Below are positions 27,723 to 36,355 of a stretch of DNA of 64,000 nt, in pieces (position 1 is the first letter of the stretch; each line of letters begins with the position of its first letter). Where the stretch lies: the NCBI RefSeq assembly GCF_003725795.1, contig NZ_RBEE01000023.1:124001-188000 (forward strand). The letters are read 5' to 3'. This DNA comes from Pedobacter jejuensis. Its GTDB lineage: Bacteria; Bacteroidota; Bacteroidia; Sphingobacteriales; Sphingobacteriaceae. The notes under the pieces are model-generated. The model worked only from the letters and a program-made list of their open reading frames with translations, ran no database searches and was not told where the DNA came from. Both the position numbers and the translations under genes were made by a program.

Positions 27723-30700
27723 AGGATTTGAAAAAATTAGCTGTGAAGACTTTTGAAATTTCCACACAAGTTCTTTGGAAGATTTACGAAGTTTCCGATC
27801 GCTTAGGCCTTTTAAACTTCCTAAGTGTAGCATGGCGCAGAAGCCTGATAAATTTTTTATTCCTATTTCTATCAATTCCAATTTCAGCTCAAATCAGAAA
27901 AGATATTTCATTAAATGCAGATTGGGTTAGCATCGCAGATGAAAAGAATATTAATGCTTTTGCTGGTTTTGAAAATGAAACCTACAACACAGCCCATTGG
28001 AAAAAAATCAGCGTTCCGCATAACTGGGATCAATATGAAGGTTACCAGCGAAAACTGCATGGCAACAAACATGGCTACGCTTGGTATCGTAAAACATTCA
28101 AGAGCAATGAAATTAGGCAAGGAAAAAGATTTTTTCTATATTTTGAAGGTGTAGGTTCTTACTCTACAATTTGGCTAAATGGTAAAAAAGTTGGTTTTCA
28201 TGCAGGTGGAAGAACTACTTTTACCTTGGATGTAACTGCAAATATCAAATTAAATAATCAAAATAATGTTTTAGCTCTGAGAGCAGATCATCCAGCAAAT
28301 ATTCAGGATTTACCCTGGGTCGATGGCGGTTGTTCTACCGAACGCGGTTTTTCTGAAGGTTCGCAACCTATGGGAATTTTCAGACCAGTGCACTTAGTTG
28401 TAACCAGCGAGGCAAGGATTCAACCGTTTGGTGTTCACATCTGGAATGATGATAAAATATCCAAAAAACTTGCAGTCTTAAACATCGAAACTACTTTAAA
28501 AAATTATGGTGTCAAACCAAAATCTCTAATTATAATTTCTCAACTGATAGATAAAACAGGAAACGTTATAAAAGAATTAAAAGCTTCCAGGTATATTGCT
28601 GTAGGGAAAGAAATCTTCATTTCTCAACAAATCGATGACCTGAATAATCCAAAACTTTGGTCGCTCGAAAATCCATACCTCTACACCTTAAATACAAAAG
28701 TTATTGAAAATGGCAAGCTTGTAGATGAAATTAAAACACCTTACGGCATCCGATGGATAAGCTGGCCAATAGGAGATAAAGCCAATCAAAAGCAATTCTT
28801 TTTAAACGGAAAGCCAGTTTTTATAAACGGGATTGCAGAATATGAACATCTGATTGGTCAAAGCCATGCATTTTCGCCTGAGCAAATAAAGTCAAGAGTG
28901 ATGCAAATTAAGTCGGCCGGATTTAATGCATTTCGTGATGCACATCAACCTCATAATTTGTTATACTCAGATTATTGGGATAAGCTAGGTGTTTTATGTT
29001 GGACGCAAATGGCAGCACACATTTGGTATGATACACCAGAATTTAGAAATAACTTTAAATCGCTTTTAACAGATTGGGTAAAGGAACGAAGAAATAGCCC
29101 CGCTGTGGTTTTATGGGGATTAGAAAATGAGAGTACCTTGCCCGAAGATTTTGCTAAAGAATGTACCGAACTGATTAGAAAGTTAGATCCAACCGCTTCA
29201 TCTCAACGCAAAGTTACAACGTGTAATGGAGGTAAAGGAACCGATTGGGATGTGCCGCAAAACTGGACAGGAACCTACGGTGGTAATCCTTTAACCTATG
29301 GTGATGATTTGCAGAAACAGGTTTTAGTTGGGGAGTATGGTGCCTGGAGAACCATCGATTTACATCATTTAAATCCTGGCGAAAAAGGTTATACAGAAAA
29401 CAACATGACTAGTTTAATGGAAACGAAAGTTCGTTTGGCAGAATCAGTTAGAGATAAAACAGCAGGACATTTTTTTTGGCTTTATAGCTCTCACGATAAT
29501 CCTGGAAGGGTACAGGGCGGTGAAGGGCTTCGGGATTTAGATAGAATCGGACCAGTTAACTATAAAGGTATGTTTACCCCTTGGGAAGAACCAACGGATA
29601 TTTATTATATGTTCAGGGCGAATTACGCTCCAAATAAAACCGAACCAATGGTTTATATAGTATCGCACACCTGGCCGAATAGATGGACTAAATCTGGAAT
29701 AAAAGATAGCATTGTTGTTTATTCAAATTGCGATGAAGTAGAACTGTTTAATGATGTAAATAATAAATCGTTAGGAAGAAAAATTCGGGCTGGAATTGGT
29801 ACACATTTTCAATGGAATAAGCCAGATATAGCTTATAACCTGCTTTATGCTATTGGCTATGTTGATGGAAAAGCAGTTGCCAAAGATTATATTATATTAA
29901 ATAATTTACCTGAGGCGCCCAATTCCAATAAACTAACAGCTGATAAAAATATCTTTAAGGCAAACCCAGATTATAATTACCTGTATAGAATAAATTGCGG
30001 CGGACCAGATTATAAAGATAGATACGGAAATCTATGGTATAAAGACCAGCAAATGGAAAATGATGTAAATTATGGCTCAACCTCATGGACTGCTGCATTT
30101 ACCGGAGTTCCGGATTTTTTTGCAAGCCAGCGCAGAACCTTTTCTCCAATAAACGGTACCAAAGATTGGAACCTTTTCCAAACCTTTCGGTATGGTAGAG
30201 ACCAGCTTAAATTTGAATTTACAGTACCAAAGGACGGAGAATACTTGGTTGATATGTATTTTATCGAACCTTGGCTGGGTATAGGTGGTGGTATTAATGC
30301 TCAAGGAATGCGTTTGTTTGATGTTGCCGTAAACAATAAAATAGTAATAAAGGATTTAGATATTTGGAAAGAAGTTGGAACAAACTCGCTTTTTAAAAAA
30401 ACGGTCAAGGTTTTTGCTAAATCGGGTAATTTGACCATATCTTTTCCCAACGTAAAAGTTGGCCAAGCTTTAATTTCGGCAATTTCAATTGCTAGTTTAG
30501 ATAAATCACTTAAGATTGTTCCTAAAAGTAATGCATTGATTTCATCAGATAAAAATTTTAAATCTTCAAGCTGGATGGATATTGGTGATGAACAATATCT
30601 GGATAATAACATCAAATTGACTGAATTACCGCCTAATTTCTACGGTGCAGAGTGGATTCAATCAAAGTTAAAACATCAAAAATTTAGCTTCCGCGTTAAT

Positions 30701-31306
30701 AAAGAAGCTGACGTATTTATAGGAATTAAGGAGGGAAATACCGATACATTTATTGGCTTTGAGGACACAAAAACCTTTGTAAAAAACAGTGCGGAGCAAA
30801 GTTTCAAAGTTTATAGAAAGAGGTGTGCAAAGGGAGAAAATGTTGATCTGGATGAGAACATTTCAATAGTTGCCATAATACCACCAAGCAATTTAGAGCC
30901 TGCATACGATTTGAAAACAGTTACAAGTTATAAAGCTACTGATGCAACCATAATTGGTGATGGTTTGGTAAAAGAAGAATTTTTAAATAAACAGCGAGTT
31001 GTTTTTACCGGCACAAATAAAGATGTTTTAGAATTTAAAATTGGAGTGGGCGTAGCCGATACCTATTCGCTAACCATTAAATATCATAATCCTGGTGATA
31101 AACCTTTAAAAGCTAAACTTGAATTTTCATCTGCTGATGGCACCGGAATGAAAACGGAAAATGCCGAATTTGTACCAACTAAGGATGGAAAATGGAATTA
31201 TTTCAATACCAATACGGGCAGCATGATAAACGCTGGAAGTTACAAGCTAAGGATAATTGCTACAGAAAGCAAAGGTTTATTTATCGATGCTCTTGATGTT
31301 CAATAA
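27719..31306 (+). CDS. Large GH2 family glycosidase with malectin-like and CBM-like C-terminal domains
   Basis: GH2 enzymes include beta-galactosidases, beta-glucuronidases and relatives. In 1195 residues this one has the sugar-binding domain (about 60-230), the immunoglobulin-like domain and the TIM barrel. Acid/base Glu471 is in LWGLENES and nucleophile Glu539 in VGEYGAW. A malectin-like domain (about 755-925, YRINCGGPDYKDRYG) and a C-terminal carbohydrate-binding-like domain (about 1075-1195) follow. The ATG overlaps the GH95 stop (ATGA). The N-terminus is odd: about 42 mostly polar residues precede the hydrophobic core LINFLFLFLSIPISAQ. The DNA coding for them contains inverted repeats (see 27739-27830), so it may be an insertion that lengthened the signal peptide. 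The exact substrate is unknown. Confidence 0.92.
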   Translation: MKDLKKLAVKTFEISTQVLWKIYEVSDRLGLLNFLSVAWRRSLINFLFLFLSIPISAQIRKDISLNADWVSIADEKNINAFAGFENETYNTAHWKKISVPHNWDQYEGYQRKLHGNKHGYAWYRKTFKSNEIRQGKRFFLYFEGVGSYSTIWLNGKKVGFHAGGRTTFTLDVTANIKLNNQNNVLALRADHPANIQDLPWVDGGCSTERGFSEGSQPMGIFRPVHLVVTSEARIQPFGVHIWNDDKISKKLAVLNIETTLKNYGVKPKSLIIISQLIDKTGNVIKELKASRYIAVGKEIFISQQIDDLNNPKLWSLENPYLYTLNTKVIENGKLVDEIKTPYGIRWISWPIGDKANQKQFFLNGKPVFINGIAEYEHLIGQSHAFSPEQIKSRVMQIKSAGFNAFRDAHQPHNLLYSDYWDKLGVLCWTQMAAHIWYDTPEFRNNFKSLLTDWVKERRNSPAVVLWGLENESTLPEDFAKECTELIRKLDPTASSQRKVTTCNGGKGTDWDVPQNWTGTYGGNPLTYGDDLQKQVLVGEYGAWRTIDLHHLNPGEKGYTENNMTSLMETKVRLAESVRDKTAGHFFWLYSSHDNPGRVQGGEGLRDLDRIGPVNYKGMFTPWEEPTDIYYMFRANYAPNKTEPMVYIVSHTWPNRWTKSGIKDSIVVYSNCDEVELFNDVNNKSLGRKIRAGIGTHFQWNKPDIAYNLLYAIGYVDGKAVAKDYIILNNLPEAPNSNKLTADKNIFKANPDYNYLYRINCGGPDYKDRYGNLWYKDQQMENDVNYGSTSWTAAFTGVPDFFASQRRTFSPINGTKDWNLFQTFRYGRDQLKFEFTVPKDGEYLVDMYFIEPWLGIGGGINAQGMRLFDVAVNNKIVIKDLDIWKEVGTNSLFKKTVKVFAKSGNLTISFPNVKVGQALISAISIASLDKSLKIVPKSNALISSDKNFKSSSWMDIGDEQYLDNNIKLTELPPNFYGAEWIQSKLKHQKFSFRVNKEADVFIGIKEGNTDTFIGFEDTKTFVKNSAEQSFKVYRKRCAKGENVDLDENISIVAIIPPSNLEPAYDLKTVTSYKATDATIIGDGLVKEEFLNKQRVVFTGTNKDVLEFKIGVGVADTYSLTIKYHNPGDKPLKAKLEFSSADGTGMKTENAEFVPTKDGKWNYFNTNTGSMINAGSYKLRIIATESKGLFIDALDVQ
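27739..27830. repeat. Repeat-like palindromic segment inside the 5' end of the GH2 gene
   Basis: TTACGAAGTTT (27784-27794) and AAACTTCCTAA (27814-27824) form an 11-bp inverted repeat with one mismatch. A related direct copy of the left arm, GAAGACTTTTGAAATTTCC, lies just upstream, near 27747. The segment codes for the unusual polar stretch before the signal-peptide core. I recall similar CGAAGTTT palindromes from Sphingobacteriaceae genomes, but could not search for them. Confidence 0.4.
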
Positions 31307-31400
31307 GGTAATATGATATAGTTTATAGCCAAAATCTTATATAAATAACAAAATATGGTAATGCATATTTGTTTTGACCAAATTATTAACGAGCCAACTG

Positions 31401-32972
31401 ATGATTAAGGGATTACCTGTATTCGATCTTGCTATAATCTTCATTTATCTTGTTGGAATGATATTGGTTGGTTTTTATTTCTCTAGAAAAAATAAAAACA
31501 CCGAACAGTTTACAAAGGCATCTGGTCTTATCCCGGGCTGGGCAATAGGTTTATCCATTTATGCAACCTTTTTAAGCAGCAATACATTTTTAGGTGTGCC
31601 CGGCAAGGCTTTTGGAGGAAACTGGAATGCGTTTGTTTTCAGTATATCTATGCCTTTTGCTGCCTGGATAGCCTCAAAATATTTCGTTCCATTTTATAGA
31701 AATAGTGGAGAAATATCAGCCTATACGCATTTAGAAAACAGATTCGGTGCGTGGGCAAGGGTATATGCTGTAATTTGTTTTTTACTTACCCAGTTGGCAA
31801 GGATGGGGTCTATTTTTTTTGGTATAGCTTTAAGTTTGCAGGCATTAACCGGCTTTTCCATGCAAATCATTATGGTGGTAATGGGAGTTTGCATTATACT
31901 ATACACAGTTTTAGGTGGTATTGAGGCTGTAATATGGACAGAAGTTGTGCAGGCAGTTGTTAAAACTTTTGGTGCATTACTCATACTGTATCTCATTATT
32001 TCAAATATGCCTGGTGGTGTTTCTAAAATTGTAGCTATAGGTCAATCGGCAAATAAGTTTAGTTTAGGTAGCTTAAAACCCGATTTTATTGGCTCATCAT
32101 TTTGGGTAGTTTTGTTATATGGATTTTTTATCAACCTAAACAACTTTGGGATGGATCAAAATTATATTCAGCGTTATCACACGGCTTCATCAAGCAAAGC
32201 AGCATCAAAATCTATTTGGCTATGTGTATGGCTCTATATACCTGCTTCACTATTGTTTTTTATTATAGGATCTTGCTTATACGCCTATTATGAAGTTACC
32301 CCGGATTTGATACAATCCATAAAGCATCAGGTTGCATTAGAACGATTGCCAATAAATTCTTCGCCTGCTACTATTTTAAATTTAGAAAATACACTTACTC
32401 CTGCTGATTATGGAGATAAAATTATGCCTCATTTTATGGTTACAAAAATTCCTGTTGGTTTAGTGGGCTTGATTGTTTCAGCGATTTTATCGGCCGCAAT
32501 GAGTACCATCAGTTCGGGTATGAATGCATCGGCAACGGTATTTTCAGTTGATATTTACAAGCGATACATCAAGCCAGATGTTACAGAGCGGCAAAACTTA
32601 TCGGCACTGCATATTGCAACCATAGGATTTGGACTATTAGGTATGCTTGCCGGCATCGCAATGATTGGTGTAAAAAGTATTCTTGATGTTTGGTGGGAAC
32701 TTTCAGGAATTTTTGCCGCCGGGATGTTAGGCTTGTTTTTACTCGGGATTGTAAGCCGGCAATCCAAAAATCATGAGGCAATTATTGCGACTATGATTGG
32801 TATTGCAGTAATCATCTGGATGACTTTTTCTTATCTGCTGCCAACAAAGTATGAAGCTTTCAGCTATCCGCTGCACAAAAATATGATAATTGTAGTGGGT
32901 ACTTTAACCATCTTTTTAACAGGCATTATCCTTACAAAATTGAAGAATAAAAAAGTAACTACTACCAATTAA
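31401..32972 (+). CDS. Sodium:solute symporter (SSS) family transporter
   Basis: This inner-membrane permease has about 13 hydrophobic helices and the SSS signature features: VGFYFSRKNKNTEQFTKASG after the first helix, the LSSNTFLGVPGKAF segment in the second, and AAMSTISSGMNASATVFSVDIYK in the helix 8-9 region. It would take up a monosaccharide or uronic-acid derivative with sodium. The open frame extends upstream to a TTG at 31374. The ATG at 31401 is preferred because it places MIKGLPVFDLAIIF directly before the first helix, as in relatives, giving 523 residues. It lies 94 bases after GH2 and 36 bases before the aldolase gene, so import and catabolism are paired. Confidence 0.92.
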   Translation: MIKGLPVFDLAIIFIYLVGMILVGFYFSRKNKNTEQFTKASGLIPGWAIGLSIYATFLSSNTFLGVPGKAFGGNWNAFVFSISMPFAAWIASKYFVPFYRNSGEISAYTHLENRFGAWARVYAVICFLLTQLARMGSIFFGIALSLQALTGFSMQIIMVVMGVCIILYTVLGGIEAVIWTEVVQAVVKTFGALLILYLIISNMPGGVSKIVAIGQSANKFSLGSLKPDFIGSSFWVVLLYGFFINLNNFGMDQNYIQRYHTASSSKAASKSIWLCVWLYIPASLLFFIIGSCLYAYYEVTPDLIQSIKHQVALERLPINSSPATILNLENTLTPADYGDKIMPHFMVTKIPVGLVGLIVSAILSAAMSTISSGMNASATVFSVDIYKRYIKPDVTERQNLSALHIATIGFGLLGMLAGIAMIGVKSILDVWWELSGIFAAGMLGLFLLGIVSRQSKNHEAIIATMIGIAVIIWMTFSYLLPTKYEAFSYPLHKNMIIVVGTLTIFLTGIILTKLKNKKVTTTN

Positions 32973-33008
32973 GCTGATCAAATCTATAAATTATAACCCT
33001 CCAAAATA

Positions 33009-33941
33009 ATGGAAAACTCAGAAAAAGGGTTCATCCCTGTAATGCTAACGCCCTTTTTAAATAATGGCAATATAGATTATGATGCGCTGACCCAACTTAC
33101 CGAAATTTATTTACAAGCTGGTGCATCGGGCTTATTTGCAAATTGCCTCTCGAGCGAAATGTTTGAATTAACGGATGGAGAAAGGATTCAATCCATTAAA
33201 CATGTTTTAAAAGTTGTTAATGGTGCTGTACCCGTAGTTGCAACAGGAACTTTTGGTGGTACCATTGTTAAACAAGCAGATTTTATTAAAGGAGTTAGCG
33301 ATTTAGGTGTTGATGCAGTAATTGCAATAACAGGTTTACTAGCACAGGAAGATGAAACCGATGAGGTTTTTAACGAGCGTGTTTTTGATTTGTTGAAGCA
33401 AACAGATTCAATTCCCATCGGGTTTTATGAGTGCCCTGTTCCCTATAAAAGGATTTTGAAACCGAAGCAGTTGAGCGATTTTGTTGCAACAAACCGAGTG
33501 ATTTATCACAAAGACACCAGTTTGGATTTGCATCAAATTAAGGAAAAATTAAAACTTACGGAAGGATATAAATTCGGTTTGTATGATGCTTATATTGGTC
33601 ATGCAGTAGAATCACTGAAGGCTGGGTCTTCAGGTTTATCTTGCATACAAGGCAATTACTTTCCCGAGCTAATTGTATGGTTGTGTGATAATTATAATAA
33701 TGATTCCTTTGCTGAGGAGTTATCTTTAGTACATAAATTTTTAGTTGATAATATGGAAGTGATGCATCATGTTTATCCTATGGTTTCAAAATATTTCCTG
33801 CAAAAGCGTGGATTAGATATTTCTACTTTTACTCGAAGAGCTGTTGGAAACTTAACACCAACCATTATTGAAGGAGTTGAAAAATTATTTGATGATTATA
33901 CGGCATTGCGTAGCCAATTAAATATTCAGGTATATATTTAA
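33009..33941 (+). CDS. Dihydrodipicolinate synthase/N-acetylneuraminate lyase family aldolase
   Basis: This is a class I pyruvate aldolase of 310 residues with a TIM barrel. The Schiff-base lysine is Lys168 in VIYHKDTS and the partner tyrosine is Tyr140 in GFYECPVPYK. Family members cleave or form 2-keto-3-deoxy compounds, including N-acetylneuraminate, KDG and dihydrodipicolinate. The substrate-specific residues are not known to me. No lysine-pathway gene is nearby, and the gene follows a sugar symporter at the end of the PUL operon. A catabolic aldolase for a pectin-derived keto-deoxy sugar or sugar acid is more likely than lysine synthesis. It ends only 20 bases from the convergent AraC gene. 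Confidence 0.85.
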   Translation: MENSEKGFIPVMLTPFLNNGNIDYDALTQLTEIYLQAGASGLFANCLSSEMFELTDGERIQSIKHVLKVVNGAVPVVATGTFGGTIVKQADFIKGVSDLGVDAVIAITGLLAQEDETDEVFNERVFDLLKQTDSIPIGFYECPVPYKRILKPKQLSDFVATNRVIYHKDTSLDLHQIKEKLKLTEGYKFGLYDAYIGHAVESLKAGSSGLSCIQGNYFPELIVWLCDNYNNDSFAEELSLVHKFLVDNMEVMHHVYPMVSKYFLQKRGLDISTFTRRAVGNLTPTIIEGVEKLFDDYTALRSQLNIQVYI

Positions 33942-33961
33942 TAGGTAATTGTTCTGACACA

Positions 33962-34831
33962 TTAATTTAAGTACTTCCTTTTATAATCTAGCGGCGTCAT
34001 CCCAGTTACTTTTTTAAAATGCCTGTAAAAGTTAGAAACGTTATTAAAGCCACAATCAAAACATATCATTTCAGTAGGTAACTTATTCTCTATTAAAAAT
34101 CTGCAAGCATGGCTCACCCTAATTTCTATTAAAAAATCGTAAAAGGTTTTCTTAGTCATTAATTTAAAATACCTGCAAAAAGAAGTTACGCTTAAATTGC
34201 TTAATGATGCAACCTCATCAAGTGTAATATCCTTTTTGTAATTGCTCAGGGTATAATTGCAAATTTTATTTATACGAAGGGTTTCCGATTCATTTGATTG
34301 ATAGAAGGTGTTTTTGCTCGCTACAATGGTTTCAAATTCATCTGTTTCGGCCAGTGTTTTTAAAATAGACAACAAAATAATAACCCTATCTAAATTTGCG
34401 GCGCTAACGGCTAAATGCATTAAATCTACCAGCTTTTCTTTTGTAGAACCTTTAATAACCATTCCGCTTTTTGCTTTCTCAAATAATTTAGGAATTAAAT
34501 ATGCTTCAGGTAAATTAATCAGGTATTTCCCTAAACAATCGGGCAAGAAATGGATAACCATTGCTTCGGTATTTAAATCGGCATTGCCTTGAAAATATTC
34601 ATCTTTACAACGCCAGGTATGCGGTAAATTTTCTCCTAAAAGAATCATTTCATCAGGTTCAAAATTACTGATATTGTCGCCAATAAATCTTACACCTTCG
34701 CCCTTAATCACGTAATGCAACTCCAACTCTGGGTGGTAATGCCAAATATTTCCAAAATCAGGTTTGATATCATGCCTGATACTAAATGAACTTTGAAGCG
34801 TAATGGGAACTTTGTGAAAATGAGGTTTCAT
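33962..34831 (-). CDS. AraC-family transcription regulator with cupin sensor domain
   Basis: The 289-residue protein has an N-terminal cupin domain (about 15-100, IWHYHPELELHYVIKGEG, DEMILLGENLPHTW) and a C-terminal AraC helix-turn-helix (about 190-288, ITLDEVASLSNLSVTSFCRYFKLMTKKTFYDFL, CFDCGFNNVSNFYRHFKKVTGMTPLDYKRKY). It is a likely local regulator responding to a monosaccharide. It is convergent with the aldolase gene and divergent from DUF3826. The two operons around it share a repeated upstream segment (35939-36127 and 41566-41757), which could contain its binding site. That link is inference. Confidence 0.92.
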   Translation of the reverse strand: MKPHFHKVPITLQSSFSIRHDIKPDFGNIWHYHPELELHYVIKGEGVRFIGDNISNFEPDEMILLGENLPHTWRCKDEYFQGNADLNTEAMVIHFLPDCLGKYLINLPEAYLIPKLFEKAKSGMVIKGSTKEKLVDLMHLAVSAANLDRVIILLSILKTLAETDEFETIVASKNTFYQSNESETLRINKICNYTLSNYKKDITLDEVASLSNLSVTSFCRYFKLMTKKTFYDFLIEIRVSHACRFLIENKLPTEMICFDCGFNNVSNFYRHFKKVTGMTPLDYKRKYLN

Positions 34832-35221
34832 AAGATGATTTATATTTGGCTACTTTCAGCGAAATAATGTTTGGGCACATCATCAGCTTAAAGCTCTAAA
34901 GTTAACCTATGTGATGATAATATCCTATATTAATTTGCTAAAAAGTTTCATTAAATAGTAATCTTGATTGCTGAGTTTTGTATATAGCCCAATGGGCGAT
35001 AACCAAAATATAAACCTACAAATTATTCTAATATGAATATTTTGTTTATTAATGAATTATTAAAGGCGATTAATCTATAAAAATTTCTGTAGTTTTAAAC
35101 ACAAAATCTGATAGAAAGTTGGTCGATTTTGATATGATATGTTTTTAATATAGACAATTTTCTAATACCATTTAAACACATTTTACATTAAAAAATTACA
35201 TTGATTAACAATAAATACGCA
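34832..35221. promoter_or_regulatory. Divergent region between AraC regulator and DUF3826 gene
   Basis: These 390 AT-rich bases contain no gene. They should carry the promoter of the AraC gene on the minus strand and that of DUF3826 on the plus strand. I found no confident TAnnTTTG box and no strong palindrome. Confidence 0.35.
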
Positions 35222-35902
35222 ATGAAAATATCAACACTGGTTTTGTTTTTAATGCTCTCAAATATTGCCGCAATGTTTGCGCAAAATAAATCGGCATCTG
35301 TTGAGGATAAAGTTAAATACACAAAAGTAATTACTGAACGTGCTGAAAAAATTGTGAGCTCACTTTCTTTAAGCGATGTAGCAAAATCGCAAAAAGTAAC
35401 TGCTACTATTAGAGATCAATACAGTAACCTCAATGATATTTACGCCGAACGTGATGCCGAAGTAAAATCAATTAAAGAAAAATATAAAGATGATAAAGCT
35501 TTACGCGATACTGCAATTGCGAAAGTAAATCGTGGTGTAGAATCTTCCCTTTCAAAGCTCCACAAAAAATACATCAATAAGCTTTCAGCTAATTTAACTA
35601 CAGAACAAATCGACTTAGTGAAAAATGGCATGACTTACAATGTTTTGCCGATAACTTATAAAGCTTATCAGGAAGAAATCCTAACCTTAACAGAACCTCA
35701 GAAAAAACAAATTTTAACCTGGTTAACAGAAGCCCGAGAACATGCAATTGATGCGGAATCATCTGATAAAAAGCATGCCTGGTTCGGGAAATATAAAGGC
35801 AGAATTAATAACTATCTCTCGGCTGCTGGATATGATTTAAAGAAAGAAGGAGTAGAGTGGGAAAAAAGGCGTAAAGCAAAAAGTAATGGCCAAGGTAATT
35901 AA
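35222..35902 (+). CDS. Secreted DUF3826 family protein
   Basis: The protein (226 residues from the ATG at 35222) has a signal peptide ending AAMFAQ. The body is helical and rich in charged residues (KYTKVITERAEKIVSSLSLSDVAKSQKV, YAERDAEVKSIKEKYKDDKALRD). It matches my recollection of DUF3826, a family found in Bacteroidota pectin loci with no assigned activity. The open frame runs seven codons further upstream to a TTG at 35201; the ATG is preferred because it starts directly at a normal signal peptide. It precedes the SusCD pair by 453 bases. Confidence 0.8.
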   Translation: MKISTLVLFLMLSNIAAMFAQNKSASVEDKVKYTKVITERAEKIVSSLSLSDVAKSQKVTATIRDQYSNLNDIYAERDAEVKSIKEKYKDDKALRDTAIAKVNRGVESSLSKLHKKYINKLSANLTTEQIDLVKNGMTYNVLPITYKAYQEEILTLTEPQKKQILTWLTEAREHAIDAESSDKKHAWFGKYKGRINNYLSAAGYDLKKEGVEWEKRRKAKSNGQGN

Positions 35903-35938
35903 CCTGAAGCCATAATTTTCGCTTAAAAAATTTTTCGC

Positions 35939-36127
35939 TTTTTTATTTAAGAATATAATATTTATATATGAATTTTATTTCTATATTGTAGTGCTTTAAA
36001 AGTAGTTAAATTATTAACCTTTAATAGGTTACCTTATATGATAACAAAGTATAAGCTTTAGTGCAAAATAATTTTTATAAGCTGTTTTTGATAGAAAAAT
36101 GAAGTATTAATATACTTTCTAACCAAA
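35939..36127 (+). promoter_or_regulatory. Promoter-region copy A, shared with the PL1 operon
   Basis: A ~52-base segment (35939-35990) from TTTTTTATTTAAGAAT through TTTATATATGAATTTTATTT matches 41567-41618 with only about four mismatches. A second shared block, TATACTTTCTAACCAAA, lies at 36111-36127 and 41741-41757. The distance between the two blocks differs by only 2 bases between the copies. The stretch between them has diverged. This spacing argues for a duplicated promoter/operator module upstream of SusC. The bound regulator is not known. Confidence 0.6.
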
Positions 36128-36355
36128 TAATAAATAGAATTATAACAAAGAAATGAGCCATCTTTATCTAAACGCCTATCCCGGTTTTTATAAAAAGGTA
36201 TCTGTAAATTTTCTTTAATGATATAAAAGCATTTAAAATTTTAATTTTTTAGCTCAACACATAAATATTTCTTTCTTAAACAGATAAACGTAAAGCAAAT
36301 AATTGCCGGAAAATATAATGCTTTAACAGCATTAAAAACTAACCAAATAATACAT

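Noticed and set aside
31374..31400. TTG start for the SSS symporter
   Set aside because: The ATG at 31401 places the first helix at the usual distance from the N-terminus and is the more common start codon.
33009..33941. Lysine biosynthesis dapA
   Set aside because: It has the same fold and catalytic residues, but no lysine-pathway gene is nearby and it ends a sugar-uptake operon.
35903..35945. Intrinsic terminator after DUF3826
   Set aside because: The sequence is A/T-rich with T-runs, but no convincing GC stem could be drawn.
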